In this document: in pieces, positions 30,170-41,515 of the stretch
How positions within the stretch are numbered: the stretch's first letter is position 1
Layout: each line of letters starts with the position of its first letter
Origin: Schistosoma mansoni
Taxonomy: Eukaryota; Platyhelminthes; Trematoda; Strigeidida; Schistosomatidae
DNA: 64,000 nucleotides
Direction: 5' to 3'
Assembly (NCBI RefSeq): GCF_000237925.1
Contig: NW_017385987.1
Coordinates: 1,240,001-1,304,000, forward strand
Position numbers and translations under genes: made by a program
The notes under the pieces: model-generated
Database searches by the model: none
What the model was told of the DNA's origin: nothing
The model's input: only the letters and a program-made list of their open reading frames with translations

Positions 30170-32505
30170 TTATCGTTAAAATATTTGAAAATGGTATTCG
30201 GGAAAAAACAATATATTCCCCAAAACTTAATTACATTCATCACCTCATGTCACACCATAGTCTCAAATGAACATATTCTGAAATATGGATTTCAGTGTTT
30301 AACCGTGGGTTTGAACAACGTTTTAAGCACGTCAAAGCACCTGAACTACTGCTTAATTTGCTGACTACTCAATTGCCTTCTGACACTGAGACAGCCATTC
30401 ACAATTTTCAGATGCAAGATATAAACCTGGAGTCCCGTTACAGTTTAAATGGACGAATCAACCATGGGAAAAGCGAATCGGATATTTTGATTGCCAATTC
30501 AGTACTTATTTCACAATTCGAAATTTTTCTTATGTTAAATGGTCGCCTTTTGAGTTAACTTATATTTGTGGATTAACGTTTTCATGCATGAACTTCAGGA
30601 AGTTGACATTCAGACACAGACTAACAGAGATAAATATAGAGTGAGTATTGGTTTGGGACATTACGACAATTAAAATAATCTCTAATGATAAGGTGTTAGT
30701 GATAACTGAGCAACTACACTTATCCAGTTGATAAATTACCACTGTTATCAATCATGATTATGTATGAAAGTGTTAGTTGTGTTGAAAGAAGCTATATTTT
30801 AGTGTGTTGGTCGAAGACATATTGATACTTTGTCTGTGCTGTTATCCCGACTTAGTATCTATGTTCAGGCTAAGACTTATTAAAATATTTGCTTTTCTCT
30901 GATAATGGTTAATGAAGTGTATTGGGTTTAGTGATTTGATTATATTTTAGTTATCCTATATAAGCTACTACTTAATCGTTTAAGTACCATGTTCGTAATA
31001 TTGTTATTGACTGAAATATTTTAACGACAATTTTATTAGTAATGTCTAAAAGTCAAACTTTTCTACATGATAACAGCTTGGAACGACAAAAATGTTTTAA
31101 CTACAATGTGTTGTAATAAAAGAATCAGATATAATCTAAATTGTGGTGTTATTATTCATTACATACTATGCAATACATTAATACGTAGAATCTCATCTTG
31201 ATAATTTTTGTCATTAACCGTCTGACATGAGATAACTTCGGTGCAAAACTATCCATCAGTGTCAAAACAACTGAAATAAGTTTAGAATGCTTTTCTGTCT
31301 TAGGTTAAGGAGTTTTTGTTTTTGATTAATCTAAAACCAATCATAATATAATAAATTTATTACTTCTGTAAAACTGATAATTGTGTTGGTGCTGTTCATT
31401 AGGGACCATACTGATACTAATCAGGAGAGAATCAGTTATCTTTTGTTTAAAATCCATAGGCACTATTATTTAGATCGGTTAGGTATCTTTTTTTCGGAAT
31501 AATAATTTGTTACTCTAAATTCCCCAACGCAACTTATTCTGATCCTTAGTCATTAATGTAACCCGTAGTCATTGCGTCTTACCACTGGTTTTATTTAGAA
31601 ATGTAACAAGTGAATAATAAAACCTGTTAGAGAATCATTTGTCGCAAAAGAATGTGGAGTGTGATATTTCTTAGTCTTCAAAGCTTTCATAGTTATCTGC
31701 AGATCGATTTTAAGTACAACATACAAAATGATGACAAGAAATTGTAGAAAAAATATCGTTTACTAGTTAATTTTTGTAGAGATGAAGTTGTCTTTGGAGA
31801 CTGTAAATTATACGCAGAAAATATCCCATAATAGATTAGTGAAAAAATGTATCATTCGTTATACTGTACTTCAAAAGGGAACCAGTTAAAATACTTGCTG
31901 AACTGCTGAAATATTTACTGACAGCTATATTCCGTAAGATAAGACTAATATCGTTCTTTAAGACATATTTTTTAATAATTTTAGCGAAATTCGACAAAAT
32001 TAGAGAATTTTGGTCACCTTATGTTACATGTACTTGTGGGATCAGTTAGATTGAGAAGGAGAGAAACACATCCCGAATTATTGGCATTACCTTTGAGAAG
32101 GACAATCGAAGTTGTACTTTTAAATCTATGTAGGGAGGATTGCTTCTTTTAATAATACTGATTAATCTTGCTGATGACTACCGACTAACAAAAACTTAAT
32201 TTTAGGGCTTCTTAAAAGATAATTTTAACAACAAAACATTAAATAAAGTAGAAATATACCTCTATATAATTTTATAAGAAAATTTGTTTTATACAGAACC
32301 AAAAATATCTAACATTTCAGTCACCTAGTCTACGTTGAGCATTATGTGAACATTAAATATTTTAAAGATTGTAGATAACGCTGTCGTTTATTCATTCCAT
32401 TCCATATTCCACTAACTAAAAGAACTTGTTGAAAATGTGTTAACTTTTAAGTAACATTACTCCTAAAATATAAAGTTTGTTGTTATCTCAGAATTACCAT
32501 TTAAA
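30170..32505. other. Spacer; a chance-like ORF at 30295-30558
   Basis: The 87-codon plus ORF (MFNRGFEQRFKHVKAPELLL...) is the only stretch with mildly coding-like composition. It has no recognisable domain and no paired splice sites that I trust. The rest is AT-rich. Confidence 0.4.
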
Positions 32506-32506
32506 T

Positions 32507-32511
32507 ATAGC
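32507..32511. repeat. Left 5-bp target duplication of solo LTR
   Basis: ATAGC, repeated at 32863-32867. Confidence 0.8.
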
Positions 32512-32862
32512 TGTAAGGATGGCTCGTTTGCAAACTCAAGGAAGCCTCAAGAAGCCCAGAAAGAGCCGAATACATTCCATTTAATCACCACTAGGGGAAC
32601 ATTCTAGAATGTCGACGTGTAGCTTCACTATTGGATGAATAAGAAGGACCCACTATGTGCCTATTGGCTGTCCGAAATGATGGTTTACTTTCAGCTAAAA
32701 ACTATAAATACATGAGATTTTTGTACTACACTTGACACTATTTGGGGAATAAAATTCCGGCTTACTAGTCTTCTGTCTACTCTCATGCGACGTTGCGGGT
32801 CCGATCGTTCAAGTAGTCTAGTAGTACGCGGCATAGCAAGAATCAAAGCTCTAGATATAACA
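32512..32862 (+). mobile_element. Solo LTR, 351 bp
   Basis: It starts TGTAAGGATGG and ends ATATAACA (TG...CA), flanked by ATAGC on both sides. Inside are a TATA-like ACTATAAATAC and, further on, GGGGAATAAAATTCC with a polyadenylation hexamer, in the order U3 to R. No internal region remains, as expected after LTR-LTR recombination. A related, reversed fragment lies at 47505-47635. The superfamily cannot be told from the LTR alone; it is a fossil, and the intact target duplication suggests it is not very old. Confidence 0.85.
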
Positions 32863-32867
32863 ATAGC
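32863..32867. repeat. Right 5-bp target duplication of solo LTR
   Basis: ATAGC, matching 32507-32511. Confidence 0.8.
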
Positions 32868-32869
32868 TG

Positions 32870-34545
32870 AATATCATTCTAAAATTTATATGGATAATTT
32901 AGCATTTTTGTTTTATTTCTCTCTGTTTCGAAATGTTTAATTCTATATTTTCTAATTTTTAAAGTCATAATATCATCAGTACTAATTAAGTATTAAATAA
33001 GTAGATTTTTAAGTGTGATTATGGAATCTGCTAATCTCCAAGTTTGAAAATATTCGGTCATAACACTTATTGACACAATTTTTTTTATTTTCAAGACCAT
33101 TAGATGAAGTTGTATAGACTAAACAGTACTCGTGTTTCAACTTTAATACATGTGTATAGTTAACTTTAATATTCACTGTCATTCGTACGACCGATCTTTT
33201 AAAGTCGGCACTGTACAATTTAATTCTATGAGTTAATTATTTGAAATTTAATGAAAATTTTATGAGTACTTATCGGACCTATAAACTTTTGTGAATTGAA
33301 CAATGAATGAAAAGATAGGGAATATATAACAACTTGTTTTTTCACTGTATGCTCATCACGTTTTTCTAGTCCTTAGGGATGATCAACTTCGATCGGTCAA
33401 GTTGTAATATTTCTACTAGGTCATTTTAAATGCATAAAACGACAGGATGATTAGCTGAGATCTTGAACCAAAATACTGTTAGTTTTTAATATCAGCTAAT
33501 TTGGAGTAATATTTGCTAAATGTTTTGAGAACCAGTACTCTCAACTAACTCTAATTAATGTCCAGATAAATTTTAAAGGGAAATTGTTTATTTGATAGTG
33601 CTTATTGTATTTTTCTCTATGCCACTAACTTCGTTACTGTAATCGTCACGTAATCGGTAACGTTGGGTAAGCTTCGTTCAGAAAGCTAGAAGAATGGCCA
33701 TAAGCACTGTTGTAATTGCGACCATTAACCTATGCGATTATATTCCTAAGATATAAGACTATGATTTATAGATCTGAGTACATATCCGAGACATTATTTA
33801 ACACAACGTTGGGTAAGACATTTACAATTAAGTGACTTGGAATTCATATAAAAATGTAAAAGACATACGAACAGCTCATGGGTCAAAAGGAAGCTTACCA
33901 TTTCAATTACATGAAAACACTATAAAAGCAACTATTTGATGGATAACCACTAAAAAAATACATTGCTAATTTGTAAAAGAATGACTACAAGAATGTTATA
34001 CTTCTATTTTTTCTATGTGTTGGAATTTATGAATGAAATTTCGCATCATAGTGACAGATATTAGTTAATGAACTATTGAACAGTAAGATGTAATAAATAA
34101 ATAACTTAAAGAAGCAAAAGAAAAAAATGTTCAGTTGCTTTGACTATTTTTTAGAAAAGTAACAAAATTTGAGTTTTAGAACAAATTAAACTATCTTTTA
34201 TCTGAGGAGGGGGGTTTGGTTGAAAAATCTCAACAGAAGAGATTATAATTCAGAAAAAAAAGACAATACTTTATTTGGAATTACTGACTGAAGGAACAAA
34301 TGACGTAAACTATCACATGGAGTATGATAGACAAATTTGAGAGACTGTATTCAGTTAAATGGTGCTTTTTTTCCTTAGCTATTTCTTAACTACTCGATAT
34401 TTAAATCGACAGCTTTTGTTTTTCTTTACACGTTACAGATACACCATTTGTAATTAATGACTGGGAATTATTATGAGAAATATTATAATAATTGGAAGCA
34501 TTCGAATTATTGTACTAACTAGGAATTCTCGAAATAGTGCAATTT
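32870..34545. other. Spacer, possible unassigned repeat at 33600-33850
   Basis: AACGTTGGGTAAG occurs twice (about 33660 and 33804) in less AT-rich sequence. It is otherwise featureless. Confidence 0.35.
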
Positions 34546-34547
34546 AC

Positions 34548-34632
34548 TGAGTACAAATGAACGTATTGTATTTGGAATTCGACATCAGACGGCCATCGAG
34601 TGCGCAAAAGAATCATTAGTTCGTACAAATAC
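34548..34632 (-). mobile_element. Fragment of a Gypsy-type LTR
   Basis: On the minus strand it resembles the LTR parts at 49780-49862 and 56440-56490 (AATTCCAAATACAATACGTTC and neighbouring sequence). It is an old, partial fossil. Confidence 0.6.
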
Positions 34633-34639
34633 CACAATT

Positions 34640-36100
34640 ATGTTCGGTTATTAATATTAATTACTTATGTACAAAGAGATAATAATATTGAGCATATATA
34701 TTATTTTGCTTAACTTCATTACATTTTATGCTCGAAAATACTTGATTAAAATTAGTTCAAAAAATTAATTCCTTTGATTGATAAGCTTTGGTAAAATCAG
34801 AACAATCAACAGTGGAATAAAGGAAATTTAAAGCATTTACTATACTTTAAATCTTTCATATAAGCATTTATTTTATAACTAAGATATTTTATGAATGTAG
34901 ATATACGAGAAATGTGAATAATCTAGTTTACAAATAAAAATATTCATAAATACTTCTCATAGTCAATTTATGTAGGGTCAGAATATCTGAGGGTTTATCA
35001 TAGAATCAGCCTTAAGTAACATGTAAAAATTTCTGTTAATAGAGTGAACGAAATGATACCAGTTTCCTCAATTTCGAATCGTCAACTACATTAAGTAAAT
35101 CCTCCAGTCAAGTGACCAATGTAATTTTTGATCTCTTATTAGCTACGAAATTACATCTTGTCGTTTAGTAAAATGAAATACATAGAAGTCTGATATGCCA
35201 TTATCATGTCACCGATTTAACTTAATATTTCCTAGTGGTTTTTCAAAGTAAATGATATATCGAGGACTTCCCAAGTAGGATAATAACGTTGAATTATAGC
35301 ACAACGTGATGTTTAAATTTTGCCATATTCCAAACTTTACTGAAAACAAATCACTGTGTGATAAAGGTAATTTGATCAAATAAAACGATAACCATCAAAC
35401 TCTTACATCTCTTAAGACGGATAAAGTATGATTGCAGAAATATAGATTAGCTGAAACAGGGATTCTTCTACTTATAATCTGCCAGTGTGATTCAGATTTA
35501 TAACATAAACTGCTGAAATTGGATCTAGTAACGTAGAGACTAATGCTTTTGCTACCAATTGCAATCCTTAAAAGGCTGATAAACAGTCTATTAAGAAATA
35601 CTTAAAATAGCATTACAGTATTTTATTGCTTTCACTTATTTTGTAGTTATTAACTTGCAGTAGGTTTTTTTATTTTTTTAACAAACACTTCGTCATATTT
35701 GATAACATCGTTTGGTTATCATTCATCAGATATGCTTTCAGTTTATTATAAAAATATTTATATGTATTTCCACATAATTGATCCCAATTATTTTAAGACC
35801 GAATATGTATCTTAGTGAATTGATGAGCCTTGTTTAATGATATTAAGTTATTACAGGACACTATTCGCTAAGAGCTTTAGGCTGAATTTCTAGTTAAGAC
35901 ATCTATTAAGAATATTTATATCATTCATGAGAGTTAATTGATCATAGTGACCACTTTATATTTTATTGGTCAAATAATGAGGATACATTAATTGTTTTTC
36001 TTGATTTTACACTACTCATTTAATTAAAGAATCAAAGCTTAGAACCAAGTTGTTTTGTATGTAACCACATAAATCGAACTCATTCCTGTCAGGTTATTAC
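34640..36100. other. AT-rich spacer
   Basis: Nothing recognised. Confidence 0.4.
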
Positions 36101-39100
36101 ATGAGAGTTCACATCTTACCCTTTACATTAAAACTACCAATAATCGGAAAGGTCCAAACTTCAAAATTGTAGCAATTATTTTTACATGAGTGATTCACTA
36201 TGGTCAACCTAGTTAAGTTCTTTCCCACTGAAGTTAAGAATCGAGGACTTAATGCCCCTGGTCAATTCGGGTGGATAACGAGAAATTACCAACCGTCCCA
36301 GTCACCTAGTTGTAGAGTAGAAGGCTAACTCATTTTTATTCATAATGCCTTCACTAACTGTCCACTATTCGAGCTACATGTTTGATAAATGTGAAAAATA
36401 ATCATTCTAGCTAACACTGACACACTATTCATACATTTTGCAATCATCACCTACTGCCGTTGAAGATAACTGTATACACTCCTCGGTAGTTTACAGACAA
36501 GCTTCTTTCATTCCTTAATGCGTTTGAAAGAATGTCTCAGATCACGTCAGTTTGTAGAATTGCCATAACTCATTAACTGATCTAAACTTTCTCCTCAGGG
36601 TTGCTCATGTACTAACACCAGACTATCTATGAATTAGAAACCATATTGTTGTTAAGCTTTTCTAACTAGTATTTTTGTATAATGGATTTGGATGATCAGC
36701 TGCCAGTCATAAACAATGTACTACTGGCAAAAATATGCTTCGACCCAAGTCTGCATACTCTACACCGGTACAGTAAGAGCAGTCTACAAACATGAAAAGC
36801 AATGCAGCCAGAACAAGAGGCAATGGTATTGATGAATCGAATGTAGGAGGTACAGTTCGAAAGATTAATGAATGCATTCACGTCACTGAGACAGATTTTG
36901 AGCCATGTCACCCAAGGCTATCAACCAAAAATTAAAACGGTATAGCAAGCGCCAAACCAGTACCTACTAACATATCATACGTCAAGAATCAATAAATCCA
37001 TTGGTTAGTGAGTTTTAGTCCTCCTCTAGAGCCACTAACGCGGATGCATACACGTATTCGAACGCAAGAGCAGCTGGGGTCCAACAATATTCCCCAGGAG
37101 GAATTCCTTTCTAACCCTCTATAGTAATAATAACTAACAATAATGTGGTCTACTGTTACGATTGTGTGGATGGTTGTTTAATTGTGGTTGAGACTTGGTA
37201 GAGAAACATACAGATTGCAGTGATGATTTCATTCCTATTTTCGGTGGAACTGTGATTCATGTAACTGTGGTGTAAGGAACTATTAATACTCTCAGTTGGA
37301 TGGTTTGGAACTAGAAATTCTGTCAGAATCACAGTTGATACATCTATCACTGAATTAAAGTTGACATCCAACAAGATAAACAATGTCCACTCTTATATTA
37401 GAAGTTACTGCTGACCAAGAAATAAGTTAGTTTTAGTGAGGACAATAGTCATTATATTCTCATCTAAGTAAAATCGTAGAGATAACTTCTCTGCTTGAAC
37501 CAACCTCTACTAAAATGTCAAAGTTGTACGAAAGCACAACACTGTTATGTTGCAAAATTATCGTTGAAACTCTGATGTTGACCCTTGAAAGTCCCTTTAT
37601 GATTATCAGACAATGTAGCCGAAAGCGAATATTTCTCTATATACCCCCTACGCTGAGGTGGCTGGTCAAAGCATGAGATAATCCGTACAAATGAGTGCAC
37701 TGTATACTTGAATTTATAACGTATTCTACGTGGGGATTTGGATGCTAATCATAATAACCCATTTCGCATTTTTATGAACTCACTTCAGACCATAGTAGAA
37801 CCTACGTTTAAGTAAACCTCAAACAACTTAGAGATGGGTCCCGTCATATGATACTGAGGACCTAGGTTTAGTTAACAATAACAGTGTGAACTTTACAGGA
37901 CTTCGATGGTTATGTGCTAAAGCTAGACAGCCATAATTTTAAAGTAACTCAGGGATTCCAGAAGATGCGTTGTATGCATTCTCATAAAACTATTGACGTC
38001 AATTCATTGAGCTACACTGGAAGGAGAATAGTCCCTGGGATAACAAATAAGTTGACATAATTGTAGTAGCAATAATTAAGGGAAAAATTAAAAACTGAGA
38101 GGACGGTGAGAGATGTAATGAAAAATTGTGCATGAAAGGATAATAAGAGTTATGACCTCAAGTGGGTACATTTGTGACCAATCCCCAACCATGTCACCTG
38201 CTTTCAACTGCTGATCCCATGAACTCCAACCAGGTAGTCTTTATCTACCAACGTGTTCTAGGTCAACATTCGATAACTGGATGTACTGATGCACATCATG
38301 GTCTGTTATCGTTAACTTTCTTCCAAGTTACTCCTACCTTAGTGTCGGGATAGGTGATTAGGGATTGATGATACACACCGCTGATGAAGATTCACAACTT
38401 CTAGTACATTGTCAGACCTATATTGTTCAACTGATTGTTCCACGATATATAAAGTGCTCTAAAGACATGATTAAGTGCTTGCAGCCTACTATTATGAACT
38501 GTTTCATAGGCAAAGACAGAGGATTGTTGCTCAACATAAATGTCCTCCGGTTTGGAAACGGAAGCTAGGGGGAACAGACCCGTCTGTTCGCGGGGATTAC
38601 CAGTCACCGATGAAAGGACATTTATAACTAGCACATTGGCTGACAGTCTGGATAGAAAATTGGTTGTTGTTAACTAAATCTAAAAATAAGAAATGTGAAC
38701 AACCGTGATATGTATGATGGGGGGGGTCAAGACTACAAATTCAAAACGGAAGTATATGCCATTTTGGCGAATGTATTTTGATAAGATGATTAAGCTTTAT
38801 CATCTTTAAATATTCAGAGATAGCAGGAGTTACTCATGAGCAAACGAAATGAGAGCTTGACATATGAGCAACTGAAAAGACGAATGCGGGAAAATGTACA
38901 GATGATGTTTTCACGCAAGAGTAGACAGTATCTGAAGAAGTAGTGACTCTTTGAAATGACCACAAAATTGAAATGTCAACATGCAATTAAAATCCATGCA
39001 GCTTGACTTCCTCAGGAGTGACTATGTTCATCTCACACAAAAAAGACTTCAGATTATCCCTCTGATCACCTTGGAATTGTAACACCTCCCCATACTCTTC

Positions 39101-39780
39101 ATGTTCAACTACTGTACCGTTACACGCGAAATGTTTCTTGCAGTACTTCAAGATTTTTCGCTTGTCAAACTTCTCTGGTATCCCTTGGACAGTAGTAAGT
39201 GTTTTGCGGCCATTTCGTTGTTGTATTCGAATATGAACAATCCTACCTTCAACATTGGATTCTCCTTCTTCTGCAAAAGGGTCTTAACACAGAAAGTAAT
39301 AGGTACGTCGTAAGACCTACCATACGTCTGGAGGTTTTGAAAAGACATCAGTACCGTACTAAAACACGCCAAGCGCCTTTGGCAGTTGGACTATATAAAC
39401 AAAACAATGAACCATACAGTAACATTTCGCAATTTACGCTGGTAGAGCTAGAAAACCACAAAACACATGAAAATAGCAGCCGCTATAGGGGTCTGGTGGT
39501 TTAAAAGTGGTATTTTTCTCCGCGGAGTAAATTCTATTGTTTTGATCGTTAATAACGTATCAAGACTACCGTTTATACTTTGATTGAATTTCTTTCCGTT
39601 AAAGTATTCGATTAGAGTATCATTTCGGTTTCTAAAGTAGTTTATCGTCGGTACTTTAGAGTAATTTGCTTTTTCTATTGTGTCTGTTAGTACTTCGGTC
39701 CTAACTATTTGCAGTTTTCCACTTTTTTGATCAAATATCACTTTTTCTCCGGGTATTATTGGGTCTAGTTCTTTTCTTAA
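36100..39780. other. Less AT-rich unassigned region, probably degraded repeats
   Basis: The sequence is visibly richer in GC than 34-36 kb, with many short ORFs on both strands, none with a domain I know. A 35-codon Arg/Lys-rich ORF at 38836-38943 (LKRRMRENVQMMFSRKSRQ) looks the most coding-like. I suspect old elements but cannot name any. 39500-39790 may be the 5' leader of the CR1-type LINE that follows. Confidence 0.35.
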
Positions 39781-39792
39781 AATAGACCTCAA

Positions 39793-40878
39793 ATGACTGG
39801 AAAGTGCAATAAAAGCGATTGCCAGCATCCAGGCTGTCAATATCTCGTTGAGAGCGGCATGCATTGCGACGAGTGCAAAGGCTGGTACCACGAATTCTGC
39901 ACAAATGTAACACCTGCGGCTTTTAAAAGGTTCAGTAAGAATGGTTGCGTGTGGCTCTGTCAACAGTGCTGTATGGATGCAAACAGCTTGTTAACCGAGG
40001 CAATCTCAATGGTCAATGCTGCGAAAAAGTATCTCGGCAAGCGCGTTTGGGACACGTCGGACAGAACTCGATCTGTCGACACTCAGATTGATGTGAGGCA
40101 AGCACAGGTGAGTCCGAAAAGTGCTGACTCACATCGTCCAAAGGAGGAAGGACAGCCTCCAAAGAGGTCCGGTCCAACCAAAAACTGAAGAAAAGAAGTT
40201 TCTTCTGTCTTCCGTTCTCAAAATAGTTTCCAGCAGGAAACTTCCAGAAGCCGCAATCACAAAGCTCGGTCGGTTCCCAACTCGAAACATGACCCGAACT
40301 CCCAAGTAGTCGACAACCCTCCGGAATCTCATAGTATGCCTGATGCGGCTGTGATCACTACTCCAACTAACGTCAACGATTGGGTACAAGTTGTAAGCAA
40401 AAAACGACATAACGACGTAAAAGGGGATCCTGCCCCCATCAATGTAGTCGAGAAATCGAAGACTGATCAAAGCGACAGATCAGTTATTTTTCATAGAATT
40501 AAAAAAGCGAAAGCTCGTTTTGAGCATGACATTGTGTTAATAAAACAGCTACTCAATCAAGTTATGCCTCACAATATATCCGGACTCAACTTCTTAAAGG
40601 TGTACAAACTAGGTAGCCTGGCGAATTTGAAACCTGATCAATCCAGTATGCTTGAAGTAGTATTCGAATCCCCAAATGAAAAAAATTTACAAAATGGACA
40701 TAAATTAAAGGGTTCAGGAGTTTTTCTCTTTCAGGAATTACCGCTGGCGGACCGTGTAAAAAGACGGGAAGCCGAAAAAGAACCACAGCTTAGATTAGAC
40801 GCTGGTGAAAAAGACCTAAAAGTTGTAAATTTTCGGTTTGTGAGGCTTCGACAGAGAACGATACCGAAGCCACTCTGA
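39793..40878 (+). pseudogene. CR1-type ORF1 with PHD-like zinc finger
   Basis: Frame 39793-40188 (131 residues) opens with CNKSDCQHPGC, then HCDECKGWYHEFC, then WLCQQC: spaced Cys/His as in a PHD-type finger (residues about 4-57). Frame 40336-40878 (180 residues, MPDAAVITTPTNV...) continues a likely nucleic-acid-binding ORF1 part: DRSVIFHRIKKAKARFEHD, then LEVVFESP, then HKLKGSGVFLF. This resembles ORF1 C-terminal segments in CR1 elements. A frame change separates the two. ORF1 proteins of LINEs usually act as RNA chaperones; the PHD part is of unknown role. Confidence 0.7.
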
Positions 40879-40884
40879 CTGACG

Positions 40885-41515
40885 CATGAGGCCATCTAAA
40901 TAGTCTTCGGATCTGCTACACCAATGCCCGAAGCTTGCTCAATAAGCGATTGGAACTAGGTGTACAGATTGACTTTATTAAGTCAGAAATAATCACAGTC
41001 ACAGAAACTTGGCTGACTCAGTCTATAGATAGTAGGGAACTTGACCTCGAAGGTTTCACATTGGTAAGGGCAGACAAGATACAAAAGCGTAAAGTAGGGG
41101 GAGTAGCCCCATTCATTAGGAATGCTATCCCATTCACCTTTATCGACAGTGTATCCCATGAGGGTGGGACGTGTGAACTGATTAGTTGCCGCTTGAAATG
41201 CAAGGGACAAGAGCTGCTGATTGGTTTGGTCCATTGCAATCCAAGCTGTGAGGCAAATGAGGTCCTGCCAAGCAGTCTCAATACTTGGTCACAAAGTGGT
41301 CGATGTCTAGTCCTAGGGGACTTTAATGCACCCATGGTAGACTGGGGAAATCTGCGAACTGAATCATCAGATAATTCCTTCGAGCAGGAACTAGTTGATG
41401 CAGTCATCACATGTGTCCTAGTGCAACATGTAAAAGAAGCGACTAGGTACGACCCGAGCTCTGAATCATCCTTACCAGATCTTATATTGACTCACTATGA
41501 TAATAATAATAATAT
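40885..41515 (+). pseudogene. CR1-type APE endonuclease (5' part of ORF2)
   Basis: LRICYTNARSLLNK starts the domain just before the ATG at 40935. TETWLTQSID (catalytic Glu), LVLGDFNAPMVDWGN (the DFN motif) and PDLILTH follow in order. The closing SDH motif lies on the far side of the nested insertion at about 44548. The domain nicks target DNA for reverse transcription. The frame is open over 197 codons. Confidence 0.85.

Noticed and set aside
30295-30558. Host exon with an acceptor-like TTTTCAG before ATGCAAG
   Set aside because: No matching donor, no domain and no partner exon could be found; kept only as a weak remark in the spacer entry.
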